Assembly: GCF_000518985.1 (NCBI RefSeq)
Contig: NZ_JAEQ01000008.1
Span: 91,548 to 155,547 of the forward strand
Length of the DNA stretch: 64,000 bases
Direction: 5' to 3'
Origin: Chelativorans sp. J32
Lineage (GTDB): Bacteria > Pseudomonadota > Alphaproteobacteria > Rhizobiales > Rhizobiaceae
Position 1 is the stretch's first letter, and each line of letters begins with the position of its first letter. Made by a program: the position numbers and the translations under genes. The notes under the pieces were generated by a model. That model was not told where the DNA came from, ran no database searches, and saw only the letters and a list, made by a program, of their open reading frames with translations. Of this stretch, positions 1 to 11,193 are shown piece by piece.

Positions 1-1049
1 ACGGCAAGGCGGACCTGGTCGAAGAGGTTATGCGTATCCATGGGGTGAACGAGATCGCACCCCAACCCATGATATCGAAGGAGGCCGTGGGCGGCCGCAT
101 CCTCACCGCTGCGCAACTTCGCACACGCCAGGCAAAGCGCGCGCTCGCCGTCCGCGGCATGATGGAGGCCGTCACCTGGTCGTTCATCCCGGAAGAACAA
201 GCGCGCCTCTTTGCCGAAAACCGGAAGCTCATCAGGCTCGCCAATCCGATCGCGGCCGACATGTCGACCATGCGGCCTTCGCTGCTGCCCGGCCTGCTTG
301 CTGCCGCGCAACGGAATGCAGACCGTGGCTTTGCCGACGTAGCGCTGTTCGAAGTGTCCGGGACCTATGAGGGAGACCGGCCGGAGGATCAACGCCGCGT
401 TGCCGCCGGTGTCCGCCGCGGCACCGCCCGGCTTGAAGAGCAGGGCCGTCACTGGTCGGGCAATGCCGCGCCCGTCGACGTTTTCGAGGCAAAGGCCGAT
501 GCCCTTGCGGTGCTCGAGGCCTGCGGTGCACCGGTGGACAAGCTGCAGATCGAGGCTGGTGGACCGAGCTGGTATCATCCCGGCCGCTCCGGCACGATCA
601 AACTGGGGCCCAAGAACATTCTCGGCACCTTCGGCGAGTTTCATCCGAAGACGCTCGAGGAGATGGACGTCTCCGGCCCGCTTTGTGGCTTCGAAGTGTT
701 CCTCGATGCCATTCCCGAACCCAAGGCGCGGGCGACGCGCACCAAGCCGCGCCTGGACCTCTCGCCCTTCCAGGCAGTGAAGCGCGATTTTGCCTTCGTG
801 GTGGATAGAAAGGTCGAGGCGGCAACCCTCACGCGTGCCGCAGCGGCGGCCGACAAGAAGCTGATCGCGGATGTGAACGTCTTCGACGTCTTTGAAGGCG
901 CCGCGCTCGGCCCCGACAAGAAATCCATCGCCATCGAGGTGACGATCCAGCCCCTGGAGCGTACGCTGACGGACGAGGATTTCGAGGCACTCGCGGGCCG
1001 GATCGTGGAGAATGTCGGCAGGCAGACCGGGGGTGTGCTGAGGAGCTGA
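1..1049 (+). CDS. pheT: Phenylalanyl-tRNA synthetase beta subunit, C-terminal part (5' end outside window)
   Basis: This is the C-terminal ~349 residues of PheT, which pairs with PheS to charge tRNA-Phe in the cytoplasm. The frame is already open at base 3, so the start lies upstream of the window. The first part (GVNEIAPQP, then a region with [19 protein letters not shown]) is the catalytic-like core typical of the beta chain. The last ~95 residues (from about [20 protein letters not shown]) form the FDX-ACB anticodon-binding fold. It ends in TGA 18 bases before the next gene. The length fits the last two fifths of a normal ~800-residue PheT, and I see no damage. Confidence 0.96.
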   Translation, partial: GKADLVEEVMRIHGVNEIAPQPMISKEAVGGRILTAAQLRTRQAKRALAVRGMMEAVTWSFIPEEQARLFAENRKLIRLANPIAADMSTMRPSLLPGLLAAAQRNADRGFADVALFEVSGTYEGDRPEDQRRVAAGVRRGTARLEEQGRHWSGNAAPVDVFEAKADALAVLEACGAPVDKLQIEAGGPSWYHPGRSGTIKLGPKNILGTFGEFHPKTLEEMDVSGPLCGFEVFLDAIPEPKARATRTKPRLDLSPFQAVKRDFAFVVDRKVEAATLTRAAAAADKKLIADVNVFDVFEGAALGPDKKSIAIEVTIQPLERTLTDEDFEALAGRIVENVGRQTGGVLRS

Positions 1050-1066
1050 GGCAAACGGAGGAGAAG

Positions 1067-2053
1067 ATGTTCCGCTGGGGTATTCTGTCCACGGCCAAGA
1101 TTGGCCGTGACCACGTCATTCCGCAGCTTCTGGATGCGGAGAACGGTGTCGTAACCGCCATTGCCAGTCGGGATGAGGCACGAGGCAGGGCGGTCGCCTT
1201 CCGTTTCGGGATCCCAAATGTCTTCTCCTCATACGAGGCCTTGCTTGCCTCGCCAGAGGTGGATGGCGTCTATATTCCCCTCCCCACCTCGCAGCATGTT
1301 GAATGGGCCGTGAAGGCGGCAGACGCCGGCAAGCATGCGCTGGTGGAAAAGCCCCTCGCGCTAAAGGCCGAGGACATCCGGCGTGTGATCGAAGCACGCG
1401 ATCGCAACGGGGTGCTCGTTTGCGAGGCCTTCATGGTCACCTATCATCCTCAGTGGCTGAAGGTGCGCGAGCTGATCGCCGATGGCGCGATCGGCCGGCT
1501 GCGGCACGTACAGGGCGCGTTCACCTATCACAATGTCGACCCTTCCAACATGCGCAACAGGGTGGAACTGGGTGGCGGGGGCCTGCCTGATATCGGCGTT
1601 TATCCGACGGTGACCACACGCTTCGTTACCGGGCAGGAGCCTGTCCGCGTGCAGGCGACGGTCGAACGCGATCCGGGCTTCGGCACCGACATCTATGCAA
1701 GTGTGAAGGCTGAGTTCGACGGCTTTGACATGAGCTTCTATGTCGCCACGCAGATGGCTGCGCGCCAGCTGATGGTTTTTCATGGAGACAAGGGCTTCAT
1801 TGAAGTGGAGACGCCCTTCAATTCACGAGTCTACGGCGATGACCGCGTCACGCTGCACAATGTGAACCATGCGCAGTCAAACGTCTTCCGCTTCGCAGAC
1901 ACGCGCCAATACCGCCTGCAGGCGGAAGCCTTTGCCAAGGCTGTCGCCGGGGAGAGCGCGCAGGTCTTCACGCTTGAGGATTCGTTCAAGAACCAGAAGG
2001 TGATCGACGCGATCTATCGGGCTGCCGGACATGAAGGCTGGGAGCCGGTCTGA
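1067..2053 (+). CDS. Gfo/Idh/MocA family NAD(P)-dependent oxidoreductase
   Basis: A 328-residue soluble dehydrogenase. The N-terminal Rossmann fold begins GILSTAKIG at residue 5, and the family EKP signature (VEKPLAL) lies near residue 95. The C-terminal alpha/beta domain includes [12 protein letters not shown], where the substrate normally binds. The family oxidises sugars, inositols or trans-dihydrodiols; the substrate cannot be read from sequence. An AGGAG-type ribosome site precedes the ATG. It follows pheT by 17 bases and may be read through from it, while dnaK downstream has its own promoter. Confidence 0.88.
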   Translation: MFRWGILSTAKIGRDHVIPQLLDAENGVVTAIASRDEARGRAVAFRFGIPNVFSSYEALLASPEVDGVYIPLPTSQHVEWAVKAADAGKHALVEKPLALKAEDIRRVIEARDRNGVLVCEAFMVTYHPQWLKVRELIADGAIGRLRHVQGAFTYHNVDPSNMRNRVELGGGGLPDIGVYPTVTTRFVTGQEPVRVQATVERDPGFGTDIYASVKAEFDGFDMSFYVATQMAARQLMVFHGDKGFIEVETPFNSRVYGDDRVTLHNVNHAQSNVFRFADTRQYRLQAEAFAKAVAGESAQVFTLEDSFKNQKVIDAIYRAAGHEGWEPV

Positions 2054-2089
2054 TCGCCCGGGTTCCGGTGAACAACGGATAGATGCTGC

Positions 2090-2119
2090 CTTGCACCAAA
2101 AATTCCTGGTTCTTATATA
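2090..2119 (+). promoter_or_regulatory. RpoH-type heat-shock promoter of dnaK
   Basis: CTTGCA at 2090-2095 and CTTATATA at 2112-2119 are 16 bases apart, close to the alphaproteobacterial sigma-32 consensus (CTTGAA-like -35, C(C/T)TATNT-like -10). They lie about 120 bases before dnaK, leaving a long untranslated leader. No CIRCE element is visible. The assignment rests on consensus match and position only. Confidence 0.6.
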
Positions 2120-2238
2120 CGCCGCATGTTTCGGAACTGCGCTCGCGAATGGGTGTGTTCGGAAAAATCCAATGAACAGGGGCTGTTGCCTGGAGCGCCG
2201 AAATGGGTCCTAACAGTCTGCTAAGCGGAGAAGAATAA

Positions 2239-4155
<1,917 letters not shown>

Positions 4156-4176
4156 CCGATCCTGAAGATGAACCGA

Positions 4177-4205
4177 AGGTCCGGGCCTAGGCCCGGACCT
4201 TTTTC
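4177..4205 (+). terminator. Rho-independent terminator after dnaK
   Basis: A perfect 24-base palindrome (AGGTCCGGGCCT and its complement, 4177-4200) is followed by a run of T. It lies 22 bases after the dnaK stop and should separate dnaK from dnaJ. Confidence 0.85.
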
Positions 4206-4349
4206 ATTGCTCGTGGACGCACTCTGCCTCTTAGCGGCACTGGCAAAATCCAGCGAACTATGGCATTCGCTGAAAAGAATAACTAAATAGCGGGCACCGA
4301 TCGGGGACCTTGCTGTGCCCCCTTTATTTGTGAATGCGGGATCTCTTGT

Positions 4350-5471
4350 ATGAAGGCTGATTTTTACGAGACGCTCTGCGTGTCGAGAAACGCCGATGAA
4401 AAAGAACTGAAGAGCGCTTTCCGCAAGCTCGCCATGAAATATCATCCGGACCGCAATCCGGGCGATATGGAGGCGGAGCAGAAGTTCAAGGAAATCAACG
4501 AAGCCTACGAAACCCTGCGCGATCCGCAGAAGCGGGCGGCCTATGACCGCTTCGGCCATGCGGCTTTCGAGAATGGCGGGATGGGTGCGCGCGGCTTCAA
4601 TGGCGGCGGCTTTGCGGATATCTTCGAGGATATCTTTGGCGACATCATGGGCGGGGGCCGGCAGCGCCGCTCCGGCGGCCGCGAGCGCGGGGCCGATCTC
4701 CGCTACAATATGGAAATCACGCTTGAAGAGGCGTTTACCGGCAAGACGGCACAGATCCACGTACCCACCTCAGTCACCTGCGACGAGTGTGCCGGCTCCG
4801 GCGCCAAACCCGGCTCCTCGCCGGTCCAGTGCCCCATGTGCCACGGGGCCGGCCGCGTCCGAGCCGCGCAAGGCTTCTTCTCCATCGAACGCACGTGCCC
4901 GCAATGTCAGGGGCGCGGCCAGATCATCGATGATCCCTGCCGCAAGTGCTCCGGTCAGGGCCGGGTCACGGAAGAACGTTCGCTCTCGGTCAATATCCCT
5001 GTCGGCATCGAGGACGGCACGCGCATACGGCTGGCGGGTGAAGGTGAAGCGGGTCTGCGGGGAGGGCCTCCCGGCGACCTCTATATTTTCCTGTCGATCA
5101 GGCCGCATGAGTTCTTCCAGCGCGATGGCGCGGACCTCTATTGCAAAGTCCCCATTTCCATGACGACTGCCGCCTTGGGCGGTTCCTTCGAAGTCACGAC
5201 GCTCGACGGCACCCAAACCCGCGTGAAGGTACCGGAAGGCACGCAAAGCGGCCGCCAGTTCCGACTGCGCGGCAAGGGCATGCCGGTGTTGCGCCAGCCG
5301 CAGGTCGGCGACCTCTACATCCAGGTCGCCGTCGAAACGCCACAGAATCTGACCAGAAAGCAAAGAGAGTTGCTCGAGGAGTTCGAACGGATTTCCTCGA
5401 ACGAGAACAGCCCGCAGTCGACGGGTTTTTTCGCGCGCATGAAGGATTTCTTCGAATCCTTCGGCGAGTAG
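4350..5471 (+). CDS. dnaJ: Co-chaperone DnaJ (Hsp40, class A)
   Basis: A 373-residue type I J-protein that stimulates DnaK ATPase and delivers unfolded clients. The J domain occupies residues 1-70 with the HPD triad in [10 protein letters not shown] Gly/Phe-rich linker follows (about 76-110). The zinc domain has four CxxCxGxG repeats ([32 protein letters not shown]), and the C-terminal peptide-binding domains follow. It lies 195 bases after dnaK, beyond the terminator, so it needs its own promoter, which I could not identify. The first residues read MKADFYETL. Confidence 0.98.
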   Translation: MKADFYETLCVSRNADEKELKSAFRKLAMKYHPDRNPGDMEAEQKFKEINEAYETLRDPQKRAAYDRFGHAAFENGGMGARGFNGGGFADIFEDIFGDIMGGGRQRRSGGRERGADLRYNMEITLEEAFTGKTAQIHVPTSVTCDECAGSGAKPGSSPVQCPMCHGAGRVRAAQGFFSIERTCPQCQGRGQIIDDPCRKCSGQGRVTEERSLSVNIPVGIEDGTRIRLAGEGEAGLRGGPPGDLYIFLSIRPHEFFQRDGADLYCKVPISMTTAALGGSFEVTTLDGTQTRVKVPEGTQSGRQFRLRGKGMPVLRQPQVGDLYIQVAVETPQNLTRKQRELLEEFERISSNENSPQSTGFFARMKDFFESFGE

Positions 5472-5543
5472 GGGCGGCACGGTCATCGCGTCGACCCACA
5501 TTATGGGTGGCAAATATTGGCGCCATCCAAGGAGGAGTCGAGC

Positions 5544-6152
5544 ATGGGAAGACCTTTCGACGTTCGCAAGGCGATCGTCTCGCGCTTTGATGAGGAGCTG
5601 CGCTTTTTCCGCGGCTGGATAGACAAGCCGAAGGCGGTGGGCTCAATCGTGCCCACGAGCAGCATCACTGCGCGGCGCATGGCCTCGGTCGCGCGGCCGG
5701 AACGCAATGACCTCGTGCTGGAACTCGGTCCGGGAACGGGAGTGATCACCCGTGCGATCCTGGACCGGGGCATCAAGCCGGAAAACCTCGTCTCCGTCGA
5801 ATATTCCCTCGATTTCGTCGAGAAGCTGCGCGAGGACTTCCCGGGCGTGAACATCGTCCACGGAGATGCCTTCGATCTCGACACGGTCCTGGCGCCGTGG
5901 AAGGGGCGGGTCTTCGACAGCGTAATCTCGGCCATCCCGCTTCTCAACTTCCCGGTGCCGAAGCGGATCGAGCTTGTCGAGAGGCTGCTCGATCTTCTTC
6001 CTTCCGGCCGGCCCGTCGTGCAGATCACTTATGGCGCCCTCTCGCCGGTGCCTGTCGGCCGCGGCACCTATTCGGTCGAACGCTTCGATTTCGTGATCCG
6101 TAACATTCCGCCGGCACATCTTTGGATCTACACCCGTCGGGTCGGCGCTTGA
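5544..6152 (+). CDS. pmtA: Phospholipid N-methyltransferase (phosphatidylethanolamine to phosphatidylcholine)
   Basis: A 202-residue SAM-dependent methyltransferase resembling rhizobial PmtA, which converts phosphatidylethanolamine stepwise to phosphatidylcholine. The SAM motif LVLELGPGTGVITRAIL is near residue 55, and the family segment PKAVGSIVPTSSITARRMA near residue 30 is also present. I chose the start at 5544 because GGAGGA at 5531-5536 is well spaced for it; an upstream in-frame start at 5517 has no such site. It follows dnaJ, a conserved order in Rhizobiales. No membrane segment is visible, so the enzyme should be peripheral. Confidence 0.88.
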   Translation: MGRPFDVRKAIVSRFDEELRFFRGWIDKPKAVGSIVPTSSITARRMASVARPERNDLVLELGPGTGVITRAILDRGIKPENLVSVEYSLDFVEKLREDFPGVNIVHGDAFDLDTVLAPWKGRVFDSVISAIPLLNFPVPKRIELVERLLDLLPSGRPVVQITYGALSPVPVGRGTYSVERFDFVIRNIPPAHLWIYTRRVGA

Positions 6153-6173
6153 GCCGAGGCTGAGGATTTTTCC

Positions 6174-6767
6174 ATGACGCCGCGAATACTGGTTTTCGCC
6201 GGATCGACGCGCACGGGCGCCTATAGCGGCAAGACTGCCGATGCGGCGATGAAGGAATTGGCGCTTCAGGGTGCCGATGTCACACGCATTTCCCTCGCCG
6301 ATTATCCCCTTCCGATCATGAACCAGGATCTGGAGCGGGAAAAAGGCGTGCCCGAGAATGCCGTCAAGCTTGCTTATATGATCGGTGCGCATGTGGCGGT
6401 CCTGATCGCCACGCCGGAATATAATGGCTCGATCCCGCCGCTCCTCAAGAATACGATCGATTGGGTGAGCCGCGTGAAGGCCGATGCGCGAGGGCAACCG
6501 TTCCGGGCCTTCAACGGCCGGCTCATAGCTCTCTGTTCTTCTTCCGACGGGATGTATGCTGGCATTCGGGCGATCAACCATCTTCGGGCCGTTCTCGTTC
6601 AATGCCAGGCCGAGGTGATTTCGGCGCAATGCTCTGTGCCGCGCGCAGGAGACGCATTCGATGAGAATGGCGATTTCCGCGAGGAGCGTCTGAGGAAGGC
6701 GATGTCCAAGGTCTGCCGCAGCCTGATCGAGCACGCGCGGCTGTTCTCTACCCGGATCGAGCCGTAA
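6174..6767 (+). CDS. NADPH-dependent FMN reductase family protein
   Basis: A 197-residue flavodoxin-like reductase. It opens with the phosphate-binding strand and loop [16 protein letters not shown] (residues 4-19). It contains the family signature [18 protein letters not shown] near residue 82, which contacts the flavin. Members reduce FMN, quinones, azo dyes or chromate; the physiological substrate here is unknown. It lies 21 bases after pmtA and could be co-transcribed. The length is normal for the family. Confidence 0.87.
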   Translation: MTPRILVFAGSTRTGAYSGKTADAAMKELALQGADVTRISLADYPLPIMNQDLEREKGVPENAVKLAYMIGAHVAVLIATPEYNGSIPPLLKNTIDWVSRVKADARGQPFRAFNGRLIALCSSSDGMYAGIRAINHLRAVLVQCQAEVISAQCSVPRAGDAFDENGDFREERLRKAMSKVCRSLIEHARLFSTRIEP

Positions 6768-6852
6768 CCCTCACGGTGTGATCTCGTGCAGGATTGCGAG
6801 CCAGGGGTTCTTATGCCAGTGGACGCCAATGGATATCTTTGAGGAGTCGTCG

Positions 6853-7560
6853 ATGCCGGCTGACGAAATTCGCGAGCGCCTGATCGTCGCCCTGGACGTG
6901 CCGACCCTGGATGATGCGAAGAGGGTGGTAAGCACGCTGGGCGACACGGTTGGTTTCTACAAGATCGGCTATCAACTGGTTTTCGCCGGCGGCCTAGACT
7001 ATGCGGGGGAGCTCATCCGGTCGGGCCGAAAGGTCTTCCTCGACATGAAGCTGCTCGACATCGACAATACGGTGGCGAAGGGCGTGGAGAACATCGCCCG
7101 CATGGGCGTCACCATGCTCACGCTCCACGCTTATCCGAAGGCGATGCGGGCGGCGGTTGCCGCAGCGGAAGGTTCCGGCCTTTGCTTGCTCGGCGTGACG
7201 GTGCTGACCTCCATGGACGAGCAGGATTTGCGTGACGCGGGCTATGCATATGATCCTCAAAGCCTGGTGCAGCGCCGCGCGGAACAGGCACGCGATGCCG
7301 GTATGGGCGGCATCGTTTGTTCTGCCGCGGAAGCTGCCCTGGTGCGCGGCGTCGTCGGCCCGGATATGGCGGTGGTGACGCCCGGCATCCGCCCGGCGGG
7401 GGCAGCTCATGGGGACCAGAAGCGTGTGACGGCGCCAGCAGATGCCATTCGCGCAGGCGCGAGCCATCTCGTCGTCGGTCGTCCGATCATAGCTGCGGAA
7501 GATCCCAAATCGGCCGCCCAGTCAATTTTGCAGGACATGAAGGCAGCGGTTGCCGACTAG
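6853..7560 (+). CDS. pyrF: Orotidine 5'-phosphate decarboxylase
   Basis: A 235-residue TIM-barrel enzyme that makes UMP from OMP, the last step of de novo pyrimidine synthesis. The first strand [12 protein letters not shown] is followed by [12 protein letters not shown]. The catalytic DxKxxD loop reads [12 protein letters not shown] near residue 65, and VTPGIRP and VVGRPI close the phosphate site. I prefer the start at 6853 (MPADEIRER), preceded by GAGGAG at 6841; longer in-frame starts at 6778 and 6829 would add a tail not typical of PyrF. Confidence 0.95.
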   Translation: MPADEIRERLIVALDVPTLDDAKRVVSTLGDTVGFYKIGYQLVFAGGLDYAGELIRSGRKVFLDMKLLDIDNTVAKGVENIARMGVTMLTLHAYPKAMRAAVAAAEGSGLCLLGVTVLTSMDEQDLRDAGYAYDPQSLVQRRAEQARDAGMGGIVCSAAEAALVRGVVGPDMAVVTPGIRPAGAAHGDQKRVTAPADAIRAGASHLVVGRPIIAAEDPKSAAQSILQDMKAAVAD

Positions 7561-7581
7561 CCGAACGAGAGGGAGGAAGAT

Positions 7582-7875
7582 ATGCCGAAAGCCTACTGGA
7601 TCGCCCGTGTGGATGTTCGCGATCCCGAGCGTTACAATGACTATATCGCGACGGCAAAGCCCGCCTTCGAAAAATATGGCGCCCGTTTTCTGGTGCGTGG
7701 CGGCGCTTATGAACCTTTGGAGGGGAAGGCGCGCAGCCGCAATGTGGTGATCGAGTTCCCCTCGCTTCAACACGCGAGGGACTGCTACGACTCACCCGAA
7801 TACCAAGCCGCCAAGGCGATCCGCCAGGAAGTCGCCGATGCCGAGCTTATCCTGGTGGAGGGGCATGAGGGCTGA
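7582..7875 (+). CDS. DUF1330 family protein (dimeric alpha-beta barrel fold)
   Basis: A 97-residue protein beginning MPKAYWIARVDVRDPERYNDY and containing FLVRGG and NVVIEFPS, features of the DUF1330 family related to ABM-type ferredoxin-like barrels. No catalytic function is established for the family. It sits 21 bases after pyrF behind AGGGAGGAAG. Its stop overlaps the start of the next gene by 11 bases, suggesting a pyrF - DUF1330 - acetyltransferase operon. Confidence 0.87.
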   Translation: MPKAYWIARVDVRDPERYNDYIATAKPAFEKYGARFLVRGGAYEPLEGKARSRNVVIEFPSLQHARDCYDSPEYQAAKAIRQEVADAELILVEGHEG

Positions 7876-8422
7876 GGAGGCAGCGAATGCGGGCTTACCG
7901 GACGGCTATGTTATTCGCGCCTACCGGCGTGAAGATGCGGCCGCCCTTGCCTCGGTCGAGACGCGCGCATCCCGTCTTTTTGCCGAGCATGGCTTTCCCA
8001 GCCTGGTGCCGAACCCGCCGACGACGGCGCGGGCCCTACACGGCTTTGTCTCCGCTTTCGAGACCTTCGTCGTCTTGAATGCGGAAGCTCGCCCGGTCGG
8101 CTACGCCGTGCTGCATCCGCTCGACCGCTTTCTTCATCTTCGGGAACTGGCGGTGGATCCCGCTCATAGCCGCCGAGGCCTTGGCTCGGCACTCGTCAAG
8201 CTCGCCATAGCGCGATGTCTCGAGGAGGGGCGCGCCGGCGTCTCCTTGAGCACATTCAGGAAAATTCCCTTTAACGAACCCTTTTACGCCGCCCTCGGCT
8301 TTATCGAGTGCCCGGTGAACGAGGCTCCACCAGCACTCGCCCAACAATTCTTCGCCGAACTGCCGCCGCGTATCCCGCCGGAGACGCGACTCCTCATGCT
8401 GCGTCCTGTCGAGGCCCGTTGA
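7865..8422 (+). CDS. GNAT family N-acetyltransferase
   Basis: A 185-residue GNAT protein. The acetyl-CoA loop LAVDPAHSRRGLGSALVKLA (strand 4 and the RRGxGS pyrophosphate loop) lies around residue 95. The start at 7865 overlaps the upstream DUF1330 gene by 11 bases, which favours translational coupling; a longer start at 7838 would lie deeper in that gene. The architecture resembles amino-acid or antibiotic acetyltransferases, but the acceptor is not predictable. The neighbouring pyrF gives no functional hint. Confidence 0.83.
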   Translation: MRAEEAANAGLPDGYVIRAYRREDAAALASVETRASRLFAEHGFPSLVPNPPTTARALHGFVSAFETFVVLNAEARPVGYAVLHPLDRFLHLRELAVDPAHSRRGLGSALVKLAIARCLEEGRAGVSLSTFRKIPFNEPFYAALGFIECPVNEAPPALAQQFFAELPPRIPPETRLLMLRPVEAR

Positions 8423-8444
8423 GGTTGTTTTTGGCTTGATTCTG

Positions 8445-8455
8445 CTGCGCTGCAG
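8445..8455. promoter_or_regulatory. PhaR-type operator (CTGC-N3-GCAG) upstream of PHB depolymerase
   Basis: CTGC-GCT-GCAG sits inside the longer inverted repeat TGCTGC-GCT-GCAGCA (8443-8457), about 145 bases before the depolymerase gene. PhaR, the PHB-responsive repressor studied in Paracoccus and Rhodobacter, is known to bind TGC-rich CTGC-N3/4-GCAG motifs. The downstream gene makes a chance match less likely, but binding is inferred. Confidence 0.55.
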
Positions 8456-8600
8456 CAATAGCTTATTCGTCGGGTAATCGTTGATGCCTAGATATTTCAA
8501 GGCGATGCTATAAGTCGGGTTTCTATCGCATTGCACCAGAAGCGCGTCATTCTGCCAGGGCACCTGCCGTCCGCCTGAGTTCTCGCCGGAAAGGTCTGCA

Positions 8601-9863
8601 ATGTATTATCAGCTTTACGAGCTTCATCACGCCGCGCTTCAGCCCGCGCGGGTCTGTGCGGACGCGATCAGACTTTTTTACTCAAATCCGCTGAATCCTG
8701 TCTCGACCACTGCCTGGGGGCGGTCGATCGCCGCGGCCGCCGAGATGTTCGAGCGCACCACACGCCGTTACGGGAAGCCTGAGTTCGGCATCGCCTCGAC
8801 CGTGGTGGACGGCAAGAAGGTGAAGATACGCGAAAAGGTCGTGTGGTCGCGCCCGTTTTGCCGCCTTGTACATTTCGAGCGCGCGCTGCCGTCCAAGCGG
8901 CAGCCGGATGCAAAGCTCCTGATGGTGGCTCCCATGTCGGGCCATTATGCAACCTTGCTACGCGGCACAGTCGAGGCCATGTTGCCCCATGCGGATGTCT
9001 ACATCACCGATTGGACAGATGCGCGGATGGTGCCGTTGTCCGATGGCTCTTTCGACCTCGATGATTACATCGACTATCTCCTCGAGATGTTCCGTCTGCT
9101 CGGTCCCGGTGCAAGCGTGATGGCGGTCTGCCAGCCATCGGTCCCGGTTTTGGCGGCGGTTGCACTGATGGAAGCGCGTGGGGATCAAAACCTTCCCTCA
9201 TCGATGATCCTCATGGGCGGCCCGATCGATACGCGCAGGAATCCGACCGCGGTGAACCGGCTGGCTCAGCAGCATGGCATCGACTGGTTCCGCGACAATG
9301 TGGTCATGCAGGTACCGTGGCCCAATCCCGGCTTCATGCGGCAGGTCTATCCGGGCTTTCTCCAGCTCTCCGGCTTCATGAGCATGAACCTCGACCGGCA
9401 CATCGTCGCGCACGAGGACTTCTTTTTGCATCTGGTGAAGGGGGACGGGGATTCCGCGGAAAAGCACCGCGAATTCTACGACGAGTATCTGGCGGTGATG
9501 GATCTCACGGCAGAATTCTACCTGCAGACCGTCGACACGGTGTTCATTCGCCATGCCCTTCCAAAGGGCGAGATGACGCATCGGGGCGAACGGGTTGACC
9601 CGGCCGCGATCCGGTCCGTGGCTCTGCTTACGATCGAAGGCGAGAACGACGACATCTCCGGGATCGGGCAAACGCAAGCTGCGCATGATCTTTGCATCAA
9701 CATACCCGCTGGAAAGCGCGCTCATCATCTGCAGCCCTCGGTGGGGCATTATGGCGTGTTCAACGGGTCGCGGTTTCGCAAGGAGATCGTGCCACGCATT
9801 GCCGGGTTCATCGCCGACAACCGTGGCGTGAGGGCTACACCTCGCCGCAAACCTGCGCCATAA
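8601..9863 (+). CDS. phaZ: Intracellular poly(3-hydroxybutyrate) depolymerase
   Basis: A 420-residue alpha/beta hydrolase that breaks down stored PHB granules. The N-terminus MYYQLYELHHAALQPAR is typical of the intracellular PhaZ family. The nucleophile elbow reads MAVCQPSVPVLA near residue 176, with Cys in place of the usual Ser, as in Ralstonia-type PhaZ. The acidic residue lies in EGENDDISGIGQT and the catalytic His in VGHYGVF near the C-terminus. The protein has no signal peptide, fitting a cytoplasmic granule-bound enzyme. A PhaR-like operator upstream links its expression to PHB status. Confidence 0.93.
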   Translation: MYYQLYELHHAALQPARVCADAIRLFYSNPLNPVSTTAWGRSIAAAAEMFERTTRRYGKPEFGIASTVVDGKKVKIREKVVWSRPFCRLVHFERALPSKRQPDAKLLMVAPMSGHYATLLRGTVEAMLPHADVYITDWTDARMVPLSDGSFDLDDYIDYLLEMFRLLGPGASVMAVCQPSVPVLAAVALMEARGDQNLPSSMILMGGPIDTRRNPTAVNRLAQQHGIDWFRDNVVMQVPWPNPGFMRQVYPGFLQLSGFMSMNLDRHIVAHEDFFLHLVKGDGDSAEKHREFYDEYLAVMDLTAEFYLQTVDTVFIRHALPKGEMTHRGERVDPAAIRSVALLTIEGENDDISGIGQTQAAHDLCINIPAGKRAHHLQPSVGHYGVFNGSRFRKEIVPRIAGFIADNRGVRATPRRKPAP

Positions 9864-9907
9864 GCGCGCGGCTCGGTAACCATAACTGGAAAACGAGTCA
9901 TTACTAA

Positions 9908-9948
9908 TTGACAGAACCCCATAAAAGTTCGTTAACTTTCCATTAACG
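9908..9948 (+). promoter_or_regulatory. CtrA box with TTGACA -35 element before transglutaminase-like gene
   Basis: TTAA (9932-9935), seven bases, then TTAAC (9943-9947) exactly matches the alphaproteobacterial CtrA consensus TTAA-N7-TTAAC. It lies 27 bases before the next start. TTGACA at 9908-9913 is a good -35 hexamer just upstream. The CtrA match also forms the inverted repeat CGTTAA-N7-TTAACG. Position and exactness support a real site; no binding data are available. Confidence 0.6.
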
Positions 9949-9973
9949 ACCATAAATAAATGGGGAGCGGCTT

Positions 9974-10588
9974 ATGGCTGCTAAGCGGGCGGGTTTTATC
10001 GCCGCACTCGGTATTCTTGTGTCTTCCGTCAGCGTCGGGCAGAGCCCGGCTGTCGGTTCCGGACTCATGGCCACAGGATCGGTCACCTCGCAACCGATCG
10101 GCCACTATGAGTTTTGCCAGACCAATCCGAAAGAGTGCTCAATTCGTTCTCGCGATAGGGGCCCCCTAATCGTGAACGATGCGCTCTTGGCCAAGATCTC
10201 GGCCGTCAACCTGGCGGTGAACCAGGCTGTCAAGCCTCGCAATGATATCGACATCTACGGCAAGGAAGAAGTCTGGGTCTATCCCGACAACGGCGAAGGC
10301 GATTGCGAGGACTATGTCCTGGAAAAGCGTCGCCGGCTGCACGCCGCCGGCATCTCCTTTTCCAACCTTCTGATCACGGTTGTCCGCAAACCTGACGGGG
10401 AAGGCCACGCCATCCTCACCGTGCGCACCGACCGCGGGGACCTCATCCTCGATAACCTGAACGATGAAGTAAGGCTCTGGAGCCACACGCCTTATCGTTT
10501 CCTCAAGCGGCAGGCGACCACTCATACGGGCCAGTGGGTGAGCCTGCGTGACGAGAACAACCTGCTGGTTGGCGCGGTCAAGAAGTAA
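9974..10588 (+). CDS. Transglutaminase-like cysteine peptidase (BTLCP family), exported
   Basis: A 204-residue protein with a short N-terminal export signal (residues about 1-25, ending near SVGQS). The papain/transglutaminase-like core has Cys in NGEGDCEDYVLEKRR, His in GHAILTVRT and Asp in LILDNLND, so the catalytic triad is complete. Family members are periplasmic and often act with type I secretion or RTX adhesins, as LapG does, but no such partner is nearby, so its target is unknown. I chose ATG 9974, preceded by GGGGAG; the start at 9960 lies in another frame. A CtrA box lies just upstream. Confidence 0.86.
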   Translation: MAAKRAGFIAALGILVSSVSVGQSPAVGSGLMATGSVTSQPIGHYEFCQTNPKECSIRSRDRGPLIVNDALLAKISAVNLAVNQAVKPRNDIDIYGKEEVWVYPDNGEGDCEDYVLEKRRRLHAAGISFSNLLITVVRKPDGEGHAILTVRTDRGDLILDNLNDEVRLWSHTPYRFLKRQATTHTGQWVSLRDENNLLVGAVKK

Positions 10589-10636
10589 GCTTATTCCGGA
10601 CCCGTTGGTCGGCGTCATCGAGCGTACTTGCGCTCG

Positions 10637-10891
10637 TCAGCCGGCCGAGTCCGCAAGGATGTCGTCACCCATGCTCAGGGTGATCCGGCGATTGGGGTGA
10701 TCGCCTTTGGCTGCTTGGAAGATCGCATGCGCCAGCTGGGCGTTTAACGCGCGCGCAAGTACCCGTTCCACCTCACCGCGGCCTGCTTCGTCCCAGAGCT
10801 CGATCCTGTAAGGAAGCTCTTCGGAAGCGCTGGTCGGGAGGGCAGTCCGAGACATCGGTGATGATGTGCCTAGTGTGCGGGGCCGTTCCAC
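10637..10891 (-). CDS. Small orphan protein, paralogue of the adjacent upstream gene
   Basis: An 84-residue protein from a GTG at 10891; an internal ATG at 10855 is an alternative, and neither has a strong ribosome site. I do not recognise the family. Its core (ELPYRIELWDEAGRGEVERVL, then HPNRRITLSMGD) aligns without gaps to the core of the next gene (DLPYKVELWDAAKKTVVQVL, then HPDRYITLRHKN), so the two are tandem paralogues. No signal peptide or membrane segment is visible. The GTG overlaps the 3' end of the upstream paralogue by 22 bases. Codon use is less GC-rich than in the flanking core genes. Confidence 0.55.
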   Translation of the reverse strand: MERPRTLGTSSPMSRTALPTSASEELPYRIELWDEAGRGEVERVLARALNAQLAHAIFQAAKGDHPNRRITLSMGDDILADSAG

Positions 10892-11193
10892 CTTGAGACA
10901 ATGCTATTCTTGTGGCGCAATGTAATGTAGCGATCAGGGTGCTCACGGGTAGCGGCGAAATATGCGGCATAGCCAATGCTTCCATTGGCAGTCACCGCGA
11001 GCACTTGAACTACGGTTTTCTTTGCGGCGTCCCAGAGCTCGACCTTATAGGGCAGGTCCTCACGTTCCGCTGCACTGTGATCGGGTGCGGTCGGGTCTTT
11101 CGAATCGTCCTGACCATTCCCGTCAGAAGCAAAGCTGAAGGGAGTGTTCGCGATCTCAAGGTTATACGCAAGGGCGGTTTGATAGCTGGCCAT
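10870..11193 (-). CDS. Small orphan protein, first of a tandem paralogous pair
   Basis: A 107-residue protein starting MASYQTALAYNLEIANTPF; an in-frame GTG at 11250 would add 19 residues of unlikely composition. The family is not recognised. The second half (EDLPYKVELWDAAKKTVVQ through EHPDRYITLRHK) is homologous to the following gene, while the N-terminal ~40 residues are unrelated to it. The shared ~60-residue module looks like a small alpha/beta domain with conserved PYxxELWD and HPxRxITL motifs. It lies in a comparatively AT-rich 1-kb stretch without core genes, which suggests acquisition. Confidence 0.5.
   Translation of the reverse strand: MASYQTALAYNLEIANTPFSFASDGNGQDDSKDPTAPDHSAAEREDLPYKVELWDAAKKTVVQVLAVTANGSIGYAAYFAATREHPDRYITLRHKNSIVSRWNGPAH

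Noticed and set aside
4292..4320. RpoH promoter immediately before dnaJ
   Set aside because: CTTGCT and CTTTAT are present but only seven bases apart, far from the required spacing.
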